Source: Clostridiales bacterium (GTDB taxonomy: Bacteria > Bacillota > Clostridia > Oscillospirales > Oscillospiraceae). Taken from it: a DNA stretch of 34,208 nt. The DNA is taken from assembly GCA_022786995.1 (NCBI GenBank), contig JALFUW010000045.1, positions 1 through 34,208 of the forward strand, in the 5' to 3' direction. Positions 16,675-24,881 of this stretch are shown here, piece by piece. The notes under the pieces are model-generated. The model searched no databases and had not been told where the DNA came from. It worked only from the letters and a program-made list of their open reading frames with translations. Both the position numbers and the translations under genes were made by a program. Each line of letters opens with the position of its first letter. Position 1 is the stretch's first letter.

Positions 16675-17445
16675 TTAACAGTCATCACGATCCAGAATCT
16701 GCTTGATCTTCCGGATCTCTTCGATTGCCGTAGGGCTGAAATCGTAGGGCGATTTGCCCTGACGGTCCGCGTCCATAATCTCCGGGTTGTAGTGGATGAA
16801 GCCCAGCAGATCTTCCGCGGGGATGGCGGACTTGACAAACTCCTCATCCCGGGCGTCCCGAACCTTGTTGGCCACCACGCGAACCTGCTTGACTCCCAGG
16901 TCAGCGGCTAAGCGCTTGACGTTGTGGTAGGTCTGAACGCTGCGGGCGCCGGGCTCGATGACCACGATAAACTGATCCATGTTGCCCGCGGTGCCCCGGC
17001 CCAGATGCTCCAGTCCCGCCTCCATATCCATGATGACCACGTCATTTTTGCGGTAGGTCAGATTGGCAAGCACGGCCTTGAGCATCACATGCTCAGGACA
17101 CACGCAGCCGCTGCCACCCAAATCCACGGTGCCCATCACCAGCAGCTTTACGCCATTGATCTCACGGGAGAAGGTGTCGGGAATGTCAGCCACATAGGGG
17201 TTGAGCTTGAAGAACTTGTTGGCGGCGTTGGCGCCGGTGCGTTCTTCCACAAGATCGCGCATTTTGGAGATAGGGACGATGGCGTCCACTTCCTCCTGGG
17301 TTAGGCCCAGGGCCAGACCCAGATTGGCGTCGGGGTCTACGTCGGCTGCCAGGACGGTGCGTCCTTCGTCGGCGTAGAGCCGGGCCAGTGTGGAGGACAG
17401 GGTGGTTTTGCCCACGCCGCCCTTGCCGGTAATCGCTACTTTCAT
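16675..17445 (-). CDS. cooC: CooC/AcsF-type nickel-insertion ATPase for CODH/ACS
   Basis: MinD/ParA-like P-loop ATPase that helps load nickel into CO dehydrogenase or acetyl-CoA synthase. 256 residues. The deviant Walker A GKGGVGKT is at 7-14, the switch region DVDPDANLG at 36-43, and the metal-binding pair Cys114-x-Cys116 is in GSGCVCPEH, matching the CxC of characterised CooC. DMEAGLEHLGRGT and NKVRD complete the fold. ATG 17445 begins MKVAITGKGG with GAGGT 9 nt upstream; an upstream in-frame TTG-started extension runs through the intergenic hairpin and is rejected. It is 29 bp upstream of acsB. Whether it serves CooS, AcsB or both cannot be told from sequence. Confidence 0.93.
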   Translation of the reverse strand: MKVAITGKGGVGKTTLSSTLARLYADEGRTVLAADVDPDANLGLALGLTQEEVDAIVPISKMRDLVEERTGANAANKFFKLNPYVADIPDTFSREINGVKLLVMGTVDLGGSGCVCPEHVMLKAVLANLTYRKNDVVIMDMEAGLEHLGRGTAGNMDQFIVVIEPGARSVQTYHNVKRLAADLGVKQVRVVANKVRDARDEEFVKSAIPAEDLLGFIHYNPEIMDADRQGKSPYDFSPTAIEEIRKIKQILDRDDC

Positions 17446-17472
17446 TGGAAAAAGACCTCGTAAGTAAAGATT

Positions 17473-17598
17473 GTTCCGAAACGAAAGCCAATCGATTAGA
17501 TACAAGATACTGAGATACCAGATACAAGATAGACAAAATTGGAAGATTATCCAGTATCCTGTATCTTATATCTTGTATCTTAGCTGGCTTTTCGGAAC
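17473..17598 (-). repeat. Long inverted repeat with GATACAAGATA repeats between cooS and cooC
   Basis: The outer arms GTTCCGAAA...AGCCA (17473-17490) and TGGCTTTTCGGAAC (17585-17598) enclose near-mirror arrays of GATACAAGATA-like words (left copies from about 17498 and 17522, right copies complementary from about 17555). The whole intergenic space can fold into one ~125-nt stem on the operon mRNA. It could be a processing or stability element, or a small non-autonomous repeat. Confidence 0.7.
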
Positions 17599-17610
17599 GA
17601 AACGTCAGCG

Positions 17611-19515
17611 TTAGATGCCCAGAGCGGCACGCTTGGCCTCGATGCACTCGATCATCTTGTCGCCCAGGGAGTCGATGTCGGTATCGACAACGTACTTGGC
17701 CTCGACCCAATCCTTGACGCCGTGCTCGCCGGTCAGCAGCTCGCAGATCTCGGTAGAACCCTTGACGTAGGGATCAACGCCCAGGAAGGTCTCGATGCCG
17801 GTAGCCACAACGTAGTTACCGATGGAGACGGCCTTCTCGGACATCCATTCGGGAGCGCAGCCAACAACGGGCAGCTGGGAGATGGGGATGCCGGAATCCT
17901 TGGACAGCTCGGCAGCCAGGATCAACATACGGGAGATATCCACGCAGGAGCCCATGTGCAGAACGGGAGGAATGCCAGCCAGCTCGCAGACACGCTTCAG
18001 ACCTGCGCCGCAGTACTCCTTGGCCTGGACAGGATCCATGAGGCCAGCCTTGGCAGCAGCCTGAGCGGCACAGCCGGTGGTGATGACGATGATGTCGTTC
18101 TCCAGCATCTTCTTCATCAGACCGATGTGAGCGGAGTCGGGACGAACCTTGGGGTTGTTACAGCCGACCATAGCCACAGCGCCGCGGAGAACACCGGAGG
18201 TGACGCACTCCAGCAGGGGCTTGGTGGTGCCGAACTCGTCCACCTGAGAGTTGGCGACGCCGTCCAGAACCTTGACGATGGCTTCCACAGAGTAGCCGAC
18301 GCGGGCATTCTGCTTCAGGTTGGGGATGTTGACCAGCTCGGGCTTACGGTTCTTGAAGTTCTCGATGGCCATCTTGACGATCGCCTTGGCGTTGTCGCCG
18401 GCGGTCTTGGCGGAGAACTGGATGAACTCGGAGTCGGGAATCCGGGCAATGGGGGAGGTGGTGATGAACTTGGTGTGGAAGCACTTGCTCAGGGGGCCCA
18501 GAGCGGGGAAGATACACTGCACGTCCACAACGATGGCTTCGCAGGCGCCGGTGAGAACCACGTTCTCCTGGTTCAGGTAGTTACCGGCCATGGGGATGCC
18601 GTGACGCATGGCGACTTCGTTGGAGGTGCAGCACACGCCGGAAACGGTGATGCCCTTGGCGCCCATGGACTTGGCGTAGGCGATCATCTCGGGATCGTTG
18701 GCGTAGTAGACGATCATCTCGGACAGGGAGGGATCGTGACCGTGGACGACGATGTTGACGTTGTCCTTCTCCATAACGCCGATGTTGGCGGTGGTGTCAA
18801 TGGGCTTGGGGGTGCCGAACATGACATCGGAGAACTCGGTGCCCATCATGGAGCCGCCCCAGCCGTCGGACAGACCGGCGCGCAGAGCCTGGCGAACAAG
18901 AGCCTCGGGAAGGCTGGAACAACCCATATGGGTCATGTGCATAGCGGTGGAGACTTCGCGGTCGATGGCGCGGGGCTCGATGCCGGCATCCGCCCACAGT
19001 TTCTGGGTGTGCTCGGGAGCGCGCTTCAGGAAACGCTGGGTGCCGAAGGGCTTGCCGTACTCCAGCAGACCGATCTCAGCCATCTCGTGAGCCAGATCAT
19101 AGATGTCCTTGCCCTCGGTTTCCACGCCCCACTCCTTGGCGATGCGGATCAGTTTCTCGGGGTCCTTGACCTGATAGTTGCCGCCTTCGTGGGTCTGGTA
19201 CAGGGTGTGCATGATCTCACGGCCATGGTCGGAGTGCGTAGCAGCGCCGCCGGCGGTGAACATCAGGAAGTTACGGCCGACGATACCATGAACGTCGCAG
19301 CCGCAGATGCCCCGGGGGGACTTCTTGGTGATGCGGCAGGGGCCCATGGAGCAGATACGGCAGCAGGTGCCGCTCTCGCCGAAGCCGCAGTGAGGAGTCT
19401 GGTTCTTAACACGCTGCTGCCAGGTGTCAGCGCCAACTTTCTGCGCGGTTTCCAGCAGAGAATTGGTGGCAGCTTCCATCTCCTCGATGGTGGTTGTAAA
19501 TGCCCAATCCTTCAA
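17611..19515 (-). CDS. cooS: Anaerobic carbon monoxide dehydrogenase, Ni-Fe-S catalytic subunit
   Basis: Reduces CO2 to CO for acetyl-CoA synthase (or oxidises CO). 634 residues, typical for the homodimeric CooS/AcsA enzyme. The N-terminal cysteines for the D and B clusters are Cys43, 51, 52, 55, 60 and 71/73 (CGFGESGTCCRICSMGPC, GICGC). The C-cluster region shows VVHGHDP (His), SGVCCTSNE, DVQCIFP, VGCNN, TTGCAAQA and MGSCVDISR. The start is TTG 19515, with AGGAGG 8 nt upstream, giving MKDWAFTTT. It is the first gene of the operon, 66 nt after the expected transcription start. Together with acsB and cooC it gives the CODH/ACS core; the enzyme is also called AcsA in acetogens. Confidence 0.96.
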   Translation of the reverse strand: MKDWAFTTTIEEMEAATNSLLETAQKVGADTWQQRVKNQTPHCGFGESGTCCRICSMGPCRITKKSPRGICGCDVHGIVGRNFLMFTAGGAATHSDHGREIMHTLYQTHEGGNYQVKDPEKLIRIAKEWGVETEGKDIYDLAHEMAEIGLLEYGKPFGTQRFLKRAPEHTQKLWADAGIEPRAIDREVSTAMHMTHMGCSSLPEALVRQALRAGLSDGWGGSMMGTEFSDVMFGTPKPIDTTANIGVMEKDNVNIVVHGHDPSLSEMIVYYANDPEMIAYAKSMGAKGITVSGVCCTSNEVAMRHGIPMAGNYLNQENVVLTGACEAIVVDVQCIFPALGPLSKCFHTKFITTSPIARIPDSEFIQFSAKTAGDNAKAIVKMAIENFKNRKPELVNIPNLKQNARVGYSVEAIVKVLDGVANSQVDEFGTTKPLLECVTSGVLRGAVAMVGCNNPKVRPDSAHIGLMKKMLENDIIVITTGCAAQAAAKAGLMDPVQAKEYCGAGLKRVCELAGIPPVLHMGSCVDISRMLILAAELSKDSGIPISQLPVVGCAPEWMSEKAVSIGNYVVATGIETFLGVDPYVKGSTEICELLTGEHGVKDWVEAKYVVDTDIDSLGDKMIECIEAKRAALGI

Positions 19516-19589
19516 AGTGATTTCCTCCTAATCATTGATTCTTGAGACGAACGAAATGACGCTTATGCAGAACATAAGGTATCGATATT

Positions 19590-19618
19590 ATTTTACTAAT
19601 TAAATGCAAGAATGTCAA
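19590..19618 (-). promoter_or_regulatory. Strong promoter of the cooS-cooC-acsB operon
   Basis: TTGACA (19618-19613) and TAAAAT (19595-19590), 17-bp spacer, AT-rich flanks. Near consensus. Confidence 0.85.
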
Positions 19619-19652
19619 TCGTGCATTTTCACACAATTCTTCCTATTTTCGT

Positions 19653-19674
19653 ATCCCCCACGGGGGGATTTTTG
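19653..19674 (+). promoter_or_regulatory. ATCCCCC/GGGGGAT dyad upstream of the coo promoter
   Basis: A 7-bp perfect dyad with a 3-nt loop about 35 bp upstream of the -35, followed on the plus strand by TTTTT. No plus-strand gene ends here, so it may be a protein-binding site or a weak terminator; the sequence does not decide. Confidence 0.35.
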
Positions 19675-19719
19675 GTTAATTTACATGATAACCCAATCTG
19701 TGTCCGCCGAAAAACGAGC

Positions 19720-19761
19720 AAAAAAGAAAGAATTCCGCCTCCGAACAAAAGCCGGAGGCGG
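19720..19761 (-). terminator. Terminator of the polysaccharide deacetylase gene
   Basis: A 9-bp stem CCGCCTCCG/CGGAGGCGG, then a T-rich tract ending TTTTTT on the minus strand, 26 bp past the stop codon. Confidence 0.8.
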
Positions 19762-19787
19762 GAAACAGCAGTAGAATTGTGACAAAA

Positions 19788-20474
19788 TTATGGTGATTTC
19801 TTAACCCGCGGGAGGCTGCCGTAGACCTGTCCGGCCTTCAGCTTTACGCCCCGGATGCGGACAAGCCGGGAGACGGTAACGATTTCGTAGTCCTTGTCCA
19901 AAAGAACGTCCACAATATCCAGCGCCGCCTTTACGGAGCTGTCGGACATATCGTGCAGCAACACGATGTCCCCGTCCTTCACGTTTTTCAGAACGAACCG
20001 CTCAATGGAGGCGGTATCGTGGGTGGCCCAGTCCCGGGGATCCACCGACCAGCCCAGGATGGCCAGATTCCGCACCTGGGTCACCTGCAACACCGCGTCG
20101 GAGCAGCAGCCCCCCGGCGGGCGCAGGAATACCGGCTGGCAGCCTTCGGGCAGCAGCGCCTGACTGTCTTCCAGTTCCTTGGCAATCTCCCGGCGGCTCA
20201 TCTGCTTCATGTTTTTGTGGGTAAAGCCGTGGTAGCCGATCTCGTGGCCTTCCTCCCAAATCCGTTTCGTCAGGTCGGGATAGTCCTTCATGCGGTAGCC
20301 GCACAGCAGGAAAGTGGCCTGAACGCCCCGGTCGTACAGCCCGTCCAGCAGCTTGCGGGTGTATTTCCCGGAGGGACCGTCATCGAAGGTCAGGGCAACA
20401 TATTTGGTTTCCTCCGCCCGGACGGGCAGAACCATGAGGGAAACGCTCAGAACAAGCGCAAGGAATCTGCGCAT
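19788..20474 (-). CDS. Exported polysaccharide deacetylase (CE4/NodB family)
   Basis: 228 residues with a signal peptide (MRRFLALVLSVSLMVLPVRA-EE). NodB motifs: TFDDGP at 29-34 (metal and catalytic Asp), His82 and His86 in GYHGFTH (metal ligands), RPPGG at 118-122, DPRDW and the final LLHD with the catalytic His. It would remove N-acetyl groups from peptidoglycan or another surface glycan. ATG 20474 is preferred over GTG 20483, which sits against AAGGTG. The shortness (one domain, no linker) and signal peptide resemble the sporulation PdaB-like group, but substrate cannot be read from the sequence. Divergent from rlmA, single-gene unit with terminator. Confidence 0.87.
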   Translation of the reverse strand: MRRFLALVLSVSLMVLPVRAEETKYVALTFDDGPSGKYTRKLLDGLYDRGVQATFLLCGYRMKDYPDLTKRIWEEGHEIGYHGFTHKNMKQMSRREIAKELEDSQALLPEGCQPVFLRPPGGCCSDAVLQVTQVRNLAILGWSVDPRDWATHDTASIERFVLKNVKDGDIVLLHDMSDSSVKAALDIVDVLLDKDYEIVTVSRLVRIRGVKLKAGQVYGSLPRVKKSP

Positions 20475-20516
20475 AGGGATCACACACCTTTCAAGGAGCG
20501 GCTATGGAAACTTCCG

Positions 20517-20545
20517 TTGACGGGGGATGAAAAATAGGGTATACT
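20517..20545 (+). promoter_or_regulatory. Promoter of the rlmA-like gene
   Basis: TTGACG (20517-20522), 17-bp spacer, TATACT (20540-20545), 21 bp before the ATG. Confidence 0.8.
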
Positions 20546-20566
20546 ACACCATTGGAGGATTATGAT

Positions 20567-21367
20567 ATGAACCTGATCTGCCCAATCTGCGAAAAACCGT
20601 TGCGCCGGGAGGAAAACCGTCTGGTCTGCCCGGAAAACCACAGCTTTGATATGGCCCGGCAGGGCTATGTGAATCTGCTGACCGTCCAGCGGCGGCACTC
20701 CGCCCACCCCGGCGACACCAAAGAGCAGGTGCTCTCCCGGCGGGCGTTTCTGGAAGACGGCTACTATGCCCCCATTGCCGACGCGCTGATTGCCGCCGCA
20801 AAAAAGTACAGAGCCTCCGGCCCCATTCTGGATGTGGGCTGTGGCGAGGGCTACTACTGCACCCGGTTGGCAAAGGCAATGAACGCCGAGCTGGTGGGGC
20901 TGGACATTTCCAAGGACGCGGTGCGCTATGCCGCCGGAAAATACAAGGACGCCCGGTGGTTGTGCGCCACGGCGGCCCGGATTCCTGTGGAGGACGGGGC
21001 AGCGGGACTGCTGACCAGTCTGTTTGCCATCACCCTGCCGGAGGAATTTCACCGGGTCTTGCGGGAAGACGGCCTGTTTTTTCAGGTGTTGGCTGCTCAG
21101 GATCACTTGTTGGGGCTGAAAAAGATCATCTACGATGAGCTGGTCTTCCGCCAGAAGGATACAGCGCCGGAACTGCCGGGCTTTGCCCTGCTGGAATCCA
21201 TCCCCATTCGGTTCACCTTCACGGTGGAAGACCCTCAGGTACAAAACCTGTTTGCCATGACGCCCCACCTGTTCCGGGTGAGCAAGGCAGGCGCGGAGCG
21301 GCTGCGAAATACCCCGTCGCTGACGGATACGGCAAGCTGCGTGCTGAATGTCTTTCGCCGTACATAA
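20567..21367 (+). CDS. RlmA-type 23S rRNA (guanine-N1)-methyltransferase
   Basis: 266 residues. The N-terminal zinc-binding module has Cys5, Cys8, Cys21 and His25 (CPICEKPL ... CPENHSFD) followed by ARQGYVNLL, the signature of RlmA proteins that methylate G745 or G748 in hairpin 35 of 23S rRNA. The SAM-binding motif I ILDVGCGEGYY is at 87-97. ATG 20567 follows GGAGG by 8 nt; an in-frame ATG at 20552 is inside the leader. Which of the two guanines is modified (RlmAI or RlmAII/TlrB type) is not decidable here; Gram-positive members are usually of the second type. Confidence 0.85.
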   Translation: MNLICPICEKPLRREENRLVCPENHSFDMARQGYVNLLTVQRRHSAHPGDTKEQVLSRRAFLEDGYYAPIADALIAAAKKYRASGPILDVGCGEGYYCTRLAKAMNAELVGLDISKDAVRYAAGKYKDARWLCATAARIPVEDGAAGLLTSLFAITLPEEFHRVLREDGLFFQVLAAQDHLLGLKKIIYDELVFRQKDTAPELPGFALLESIPIRFTFTVEDPQVQNLFAMTPHLFRVSKAGAERLRNTPSLTDTASCVLNVFRRT

Positions 21368-21427
21368 TATCCCCGTGAAATGAAAGTTGTATGTCTGGTA
21401 AAAAGTCGAAATAACGGAGAAATGTGA

Positions 21428-22489
21428 ATGCTGAACAAATTACAGGCAATCTGCAATAAATACGAAGAACTCTGCGCCCGCTCCGAGCAGCCGGATTTCT
21501 ACGCAGACCCCCAGAAGGCGGCAAAGCAGCTGCGGGAGAAGAATGACTTGGAGCCCATCGTGGAGTGCTTCCAGGCCTACCGGCAGGCGGAAACCGACAT
21601 GGCGGACGCCCAGGAACTGATGGCTGACCCGGAAATGAAGGAGCTGTGTCAGGAAACCTACGCCCAGGCCAAGGCGGCGAAAGAAGAACTCTATGAAAAG
21701 CTGCAAATCCTGCTGCTGCCCAAGGATCCCAACGACGAAAAAAGCGTCATTGTGGAGATCCGCGGCGGCGTGGGCGGAGAGGAAAGCGCCCTGTTTGCCC
21801 ACAGCCTGTTTCGGATGTATTCCATGTACGCCGCGAAAATGGGCTGGAGCGTGGAGCTTCTTAATTATAATGAAACGGAACTGGGCGGCGTGAAGGAGGC
21901 GGATTTCGTCATTAACGGCCGGGGGGCCTACTCCCGGATGAAGTACGAATCCGGCGTCCACCGGGTGCAGCGGGTGCCGGAAACCGAGTCCGGCGGCCGG
22001 GTGCACACCTCCACCGCCACCGTGGCGGTGCTGCCGGAGATGGAAGAGGTGGACGTGCAGATTAACCCCGCCGACATCGAGATGCAGGTCTACCGGGCCA
22101 GCGGCGCCGGCGGCCAGCACGTCAACAAGACCAGCTCCGCCGTTCGCCTGATTCACAAGCCTACGGGCATCGTGGTGGCCTGTCAGGAGGAGCGCTCTCA
22201 GGTGCAGAACCGGGAGAAATGTATGCGGATGCTGGCCTCCAAGCTCTATGAGATCGAGCAGGAGAAGAAGGAAAGCGAGGTCACCGGCCTGCGCCGGTCA
22301 CAGGTGGGCACGGGCATGCGCAACGAGCGCATCCGCACCTACAATTTCCCCCAGGGCCGGGTCACCGACCACCGGGTGAATCTGACGCTGTATCGCATCG
22401 ATTCCGTCATGGATGGGGATTTGGACGAGATCATCAACGCCCTCGCCACCGCCGATCAGGCGGAGAAATTGAAGAACAACCATTTGTAG
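21428..22489 (+). CDS. prfA: Peptide chain release factor 1
   Basis: Recognises UAA/UAG and triggers peptide release. 353 residues, normal length. The GGQ motif at 228-230 (GAGGQHVNKTSSAVR) is the peptidyl-tRNA hydrolysis loop. The stop-codon loop has P-x-T (PET, 184-186) in RVPETESGGRVHTS, which marks RF1 rather than RF2 (SPF). The coiled N-terminal domain spans about 1-100. ATG 21428 has GGAG 8 nt upstream. The stop codon TAG is immediately embedded in the start of a REP palindrome (22486), so the element abuts the gene without damaging it. Confidence 0.97.
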   Translation: MLNKLQAICNKYEELCARSEQPDFYADPQKAAKQLREKNDLEPIVECFQAYRQAETDMADAQELMADPEMKELCQETYAQAKAAKEELYEKLQILLLPKDPNDEKSVIVEIRGGVGGEESALFAHSLFRMYSMYAAKMGWSVELLNYNETELGGVKEADFVINGRGAYSRMKYESGVHRVQRVPETESGGRVHTSTATVAVLPEMEEVDVQINPADIEMQVYRASGAGGQHVNKTSSAVRLIHKPTGIVVACQEERSQVQNREKCMRMLASKLYEIEQEKKESEVTGLRRSQVGTGMRNERIRTYNFPQGRVTDHRVNLTLYRIDSVMDGDLDEIINALATADQAEKLKNNHL

Positions 22490-22513
22490 GGCGGGGTTAT
22501 GACCCCGCCGACG
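22486..22513. repeat. REP palindrome, left flank of the RAYT gene
   Basis: Begins GTAGGGCGG, with the palindrome GGCGGGGTTATGACCCCGCC at 22490-22509, then GACG. Opposite orientation to the copy at 23032. Confidence 0.85.
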
Positions 22514-22544
22514 CACCGCGATATCTGTGAAGTGGTGGTTGAAA

Positions 22545-23027
22545 ATGAATGTAAACGACGAGCATGACCGCTTCCACTCCCGCAAAAACCCACGATTAAA
22601 GCGATACGACTATTCGACACCAAACTATTACTTTATTACCATCTGCACATGGGAAAAACGGTGCCTGTTTTGGAAATCGGGAAAACTGAATCAATATGGG
22701 GTGACTGCGAAACAGGGTTTTGAAGAAATAACGCAGCATTTCCCGGATGTGATAGTTGATAAATTTGTGGTCATGCCTAATCATGTCCATGCTATTTTGA
22801 TATTACAGACCGATGGGACAAATATTTCTACCGTAATTGGACAATACAAATCTTTTGTGTCAAAACGAATACATGAATTTGATGCCGATCGCAAAGTTTG
22901 GCAGGCTTCTTTCCATGACCATGTTATCCGCAATCAAAAGGACTATGAACGGATATGGCTATACATTGAAGCAAATCCGGCTAGATGGGAAGACGACTGC
23001 TTCTTTTTAAGTGAGCAAAAAGACTGA
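22545..23027 (+). CDS. REP-associated tyrosine transposase (RAYT, Y1/HUH family)
   Basis: 160 residues from ATG 22545 (GTG 22527 is an alternative; neither has a strong ribosome binding site). Motifs: TPNYYFITICTWEKRC near the N-terminus, the HUH pair in MPNHVHAILIL, then the C-terminal DYERIWLYIEANPARW with the tyrosines typical of RAYTs. These single-strand-specific nucleases of the IS200/IS605 superfamily act on REP palindromes. The gene is more AT-rich than prfA and tsaE around it. It is bounded by one REP palindrome on each side, in inverted orientation, which is the canonical RAYT arrangement. Confidence 0.88.
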   Translation: MNVNDEHDRFHSRKNPRLKRYDYSTPNYYFITICTWEKRCLFWKSGKLNQYGVTAKQGFEEITQHFPDVIVDKFVVMPNHVHAILILQTDGTNISTVIGQYKSFVSKRIHEFDADRKVWQASFHDHVIRNQKDYERIWLYIEANPARWEDDCFFLSEQKD

Positions 23028-23031
23028 CCGG

Positions 23032-23058
23032 GTCGGCGGGGTCATGACCCCGCCCTAC
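23032..23058. repeat. REP palindrome, right flank of the RAYT gene
   Basis: Palindrome GGCGGGGTCATGACCCCGCC at 23035-23054 followed by CTAC; exact mirror of the 22486 copy except for one base at the centre. Confidence 0.85.
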
Positions 23059-23077
23059 GGAGGATGGAGAAAACATC

Positions 23078-23515
23078 ATGCAATACATTACCAATTCCCC
23101 GGAAGAAACGGAAAAACTGGGGGAGGCGTTGGCGGCGACACTGACACCGGGGACAGTCATTGCCTACCGGGGTGATCTGGGGGCCGGTAAGACTGCCTTC
23201 ACCCGGGGCCTTGCCCGGGGCCTGGGCTGTGACGAATTGGTCACCAGCCCGACTTATACCATCGTCAATGAATACTTAGGCGGGCGGCTTCCCCTGTTCC
23301 ACTTCGACATGTACCGTCTCGCTTCCGCCGACGATCTGTGGGACATCGGCTGGGAGGACTATCTGGAGCGGGGCGGCGTCTGCGCCGTGGAGTGGAGCGA
23401 GAACGTGGCGGAGGCCATGGAAAAGCCAATCACCGTGACCATCGAAAAGCTGGGGGAGGATACCCGCCGCGTCACCATTGAAGGGGGAGAGAGAAATGCT
23501 GATTGTGGCCTTTGA
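23078..23515 (+). CDS. tsaE: TsaE, ATPase of the tRNA t6A37 modification complex
   Basis: Works with TsaB and TsaD to make threonylcarbamoyl-adenosine at position 37 of ANN-decoding tRNAs. 145 residues. Walker A GDLGAGKT is at 32-39, followed by the TsaE-typical TSPTYTIVNEY and the HFDMYRL and VEWSENV segments. ATG 23078 follows GGAG at 8 nt. The end overlaps the start of tsaB by 20 nt, so the two are coupled. The missing partners TsaC and TsaD are not in the window. Confidence 0.95.
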   Translation: MQYITNSPEETEKLGEALAATLTPGTVIAYRGDLGAGKTAFTRGLARGLGCDELVTSPTYTIVNEYLGGRLPLFHFDMYRLASADDLWDIGWEDYLERGGVCAVEWSENVAEAMEKPITVTIEKLGEDTRRVTIEGGERNADCGL

Positions 23516-24200
23516 AACCAGCGCGAAGGCGGCGTCTGTTGCGTTGCTGGAGGATGGGAAGCTGCTGGGAGAAAGCTACCAGAACACCGGCCTGACCCAC
23601 AGCCAGACCCTGATGGTCATGGCGGAGCAGCTTCTGAGCCAGTGCGGAAAAACCGTGGCAGAGGTCACCGCCGCCGCCGTGGCGGCAGGCCCCGGCTCCT
23701 TTACCGGGGTGCGCATCGGCGTTGCCGCCGCCAAGGGCTTTGCCTGGGGGCGGGAGATTCCCTGTTATGGTGTTTCCACGCTGGAAGCCATGGCGCTGAG
23801 CCTTGGGGCCTATCAGGGCTACATCTGCCCCTGTATGGACGCCCGGAGAAGTCAGGTTTACAATGCACTGTTTTATGTAAACCAAGGACAGCTGGAGCGG
23901 GTGACCGACGACCGGGCCATCTCCCTTTCGGAGCTGGGGGAAGAATTAAAAAGTTTGCGGGAGCCGATTTTTCTGGTTGGCGACGGCAGCAATCTGTGTT
24001 ATAATGCATTGTCAGAGAGCGTTCCCGGTCTGGTTCTGCCGCCGGAGCACCGGATGCACCAACGGGCCTGCGGTGTCGCCCTGGCGGCGCGAAAGCAGGC
24101 AGAAGCCGGTGACCCGGGAGACGCCGCTGCCCTGACACCCAATTACCTGCGGCTGTCTCAGGCCGAGCGGGAACGGGCGGAACGTATGAAGGCAAATTGA
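23496..24200 (+). CDS. tsaB: TsaB, scaffold subunit of the tRNA t6A37 complex
   Basis: 234 residues, ASKHA fold. It begins MLIVAFETSAKAASVALLEDG, with the conserved AGPGSFTGVRIGVAAAKG at about 70-87 and PCMDARRSQVYNALF. ATG 23496 follows GGGGAGAGAGAA; an upstream in-frame ATG at 23478 would lengthen it by six residues that do not fit the family. It overlaps tsaE by 20 nt, and upp follows after 27 bp. Confidence 0.94.
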   Translation: MLIVAFETSAKAASVALLEDGKLLGESYQNTGLTHSQTLMVMAEQLLSQCGKTVAEVTAAAVAAGPGSFTGVRIGVAAAKGFAWGREIPCYGVSTLEAMALSLGAYQGYICPCMDARRSQVYNALFYVNQGQLERVTDDRAISLSELGEELKSLREPIFLVGDGSNLCYNALSESVPGLVLPPEHRMHQRACGVALAARKQAEAGDPGDAAALTPNYLRLSQAERERAERMKAN

Positions 24201-24227
24201 AATAATGGAATAAAGGAGAAAGATACC

Positions 24228-24857
24228 ATGGCAAATGTTTATGTCCTCGATCATCCCCTGATTCAGCACAAGCTGGCAATCCTGCGCAGCAAGGACACCC
24301 CTGTCAAGGAATTCCGGGAGCTGGTGGGCGAAATCGCCGGCCTGATGTGCTACGAAGCCACCCGGAACCTGCCCACCAAGGAGGTTTCCGTGGAGACCCC
24401 CATCACCACCGCTACCTGCCGGATGCTGGCGGGCAAGAAAATGGCCATCGTTCCCATTCTCCGGGCGGGTCTGGGCATGGTGGACAGCATGGTGAACCTG
24501 ATCCCCTCTGCAAAGATCGGCCACATCGGCCTGTACCGGGATCCCGAGACCCACAAGCCTGTGGAGTATTACTGCAAGCTGCCCGATGACATCGGCAACC
24601 GGCAGGTGTTCGTGGTGGATCCCATGCTGGCCACCGGCGGCAGCGCCATCGCCGCCATCGACTTTCTGAAGCAGCACGGCTGCAAGCAGATCATTATGAT
24701 GAACATTATCGGCTGCCCTGAGGGCGTGAAGGCCGTCACCGCGGCCCATCCCGACGTGGACATCTATCTGGCGGCGCTGGACGAGAAGCTCAATGAGCGG
24801 GCCTACATCGTTCCCGGTCTGGGCGACGCCGGTGACCGGATTTTCGGCACCAAGTAA
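24228..24857 (+). CDS. upp: Uracil phosphoribosyltransferase
   Basis: Salvages uracil with PRPP to UMP. 209 residues, standard length. The PRPP-binding loop [12 protein letters not shown] is at 129-140; PILRAGLGM is at about 76-84, and the C-terminal [14 protein letters not shown] is the uracil-binding segment. ATG 24228 has AAGGAG 11 nt upstream. It may be cotranscribed with tsaEB, with a MITE-like palindrome directly downstream that can serve as terminator. Confidence 0.97.
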   Translation: MANVYVLDHPLIQHKLAILRSKDTPVKEFRELVGEIAGLMCYEATRNLPTKEVSVETPITTATCRMLAGKKMAIVPILRAGLGMVDSMVNLIPSAKIGHIGLYRDPETHKPVEYYCKLPDDIGNRQVFVVDPMLATGGSAIAAIDFLKQHGCKQIIMMNIIGCPEGVKAVTAAHPDVDIYLAALDEKLNERAYIVPGLGDAGDRIFGTK

Positions 24858-24881
24858 AATAGCGCAATTGGCATAAAAAAG

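Noticed and set aside
14480..16678. 732-residue plus-strand open frame
   Set aside because: Antisense shadow of acsB; Gly/His/Leu/Asp-rich composition from GC-rich reverse codons and no ribosome binding site. The same holds for the long frames opposite pnp, cooS, the relaxase and the COG2509 gene.
19516..19612. Possible riboswitch in the cooS leader
   Set aside because: Only ~65 nt between promoter and ribosome binding site, with no stable fold or known aptamer consensus.
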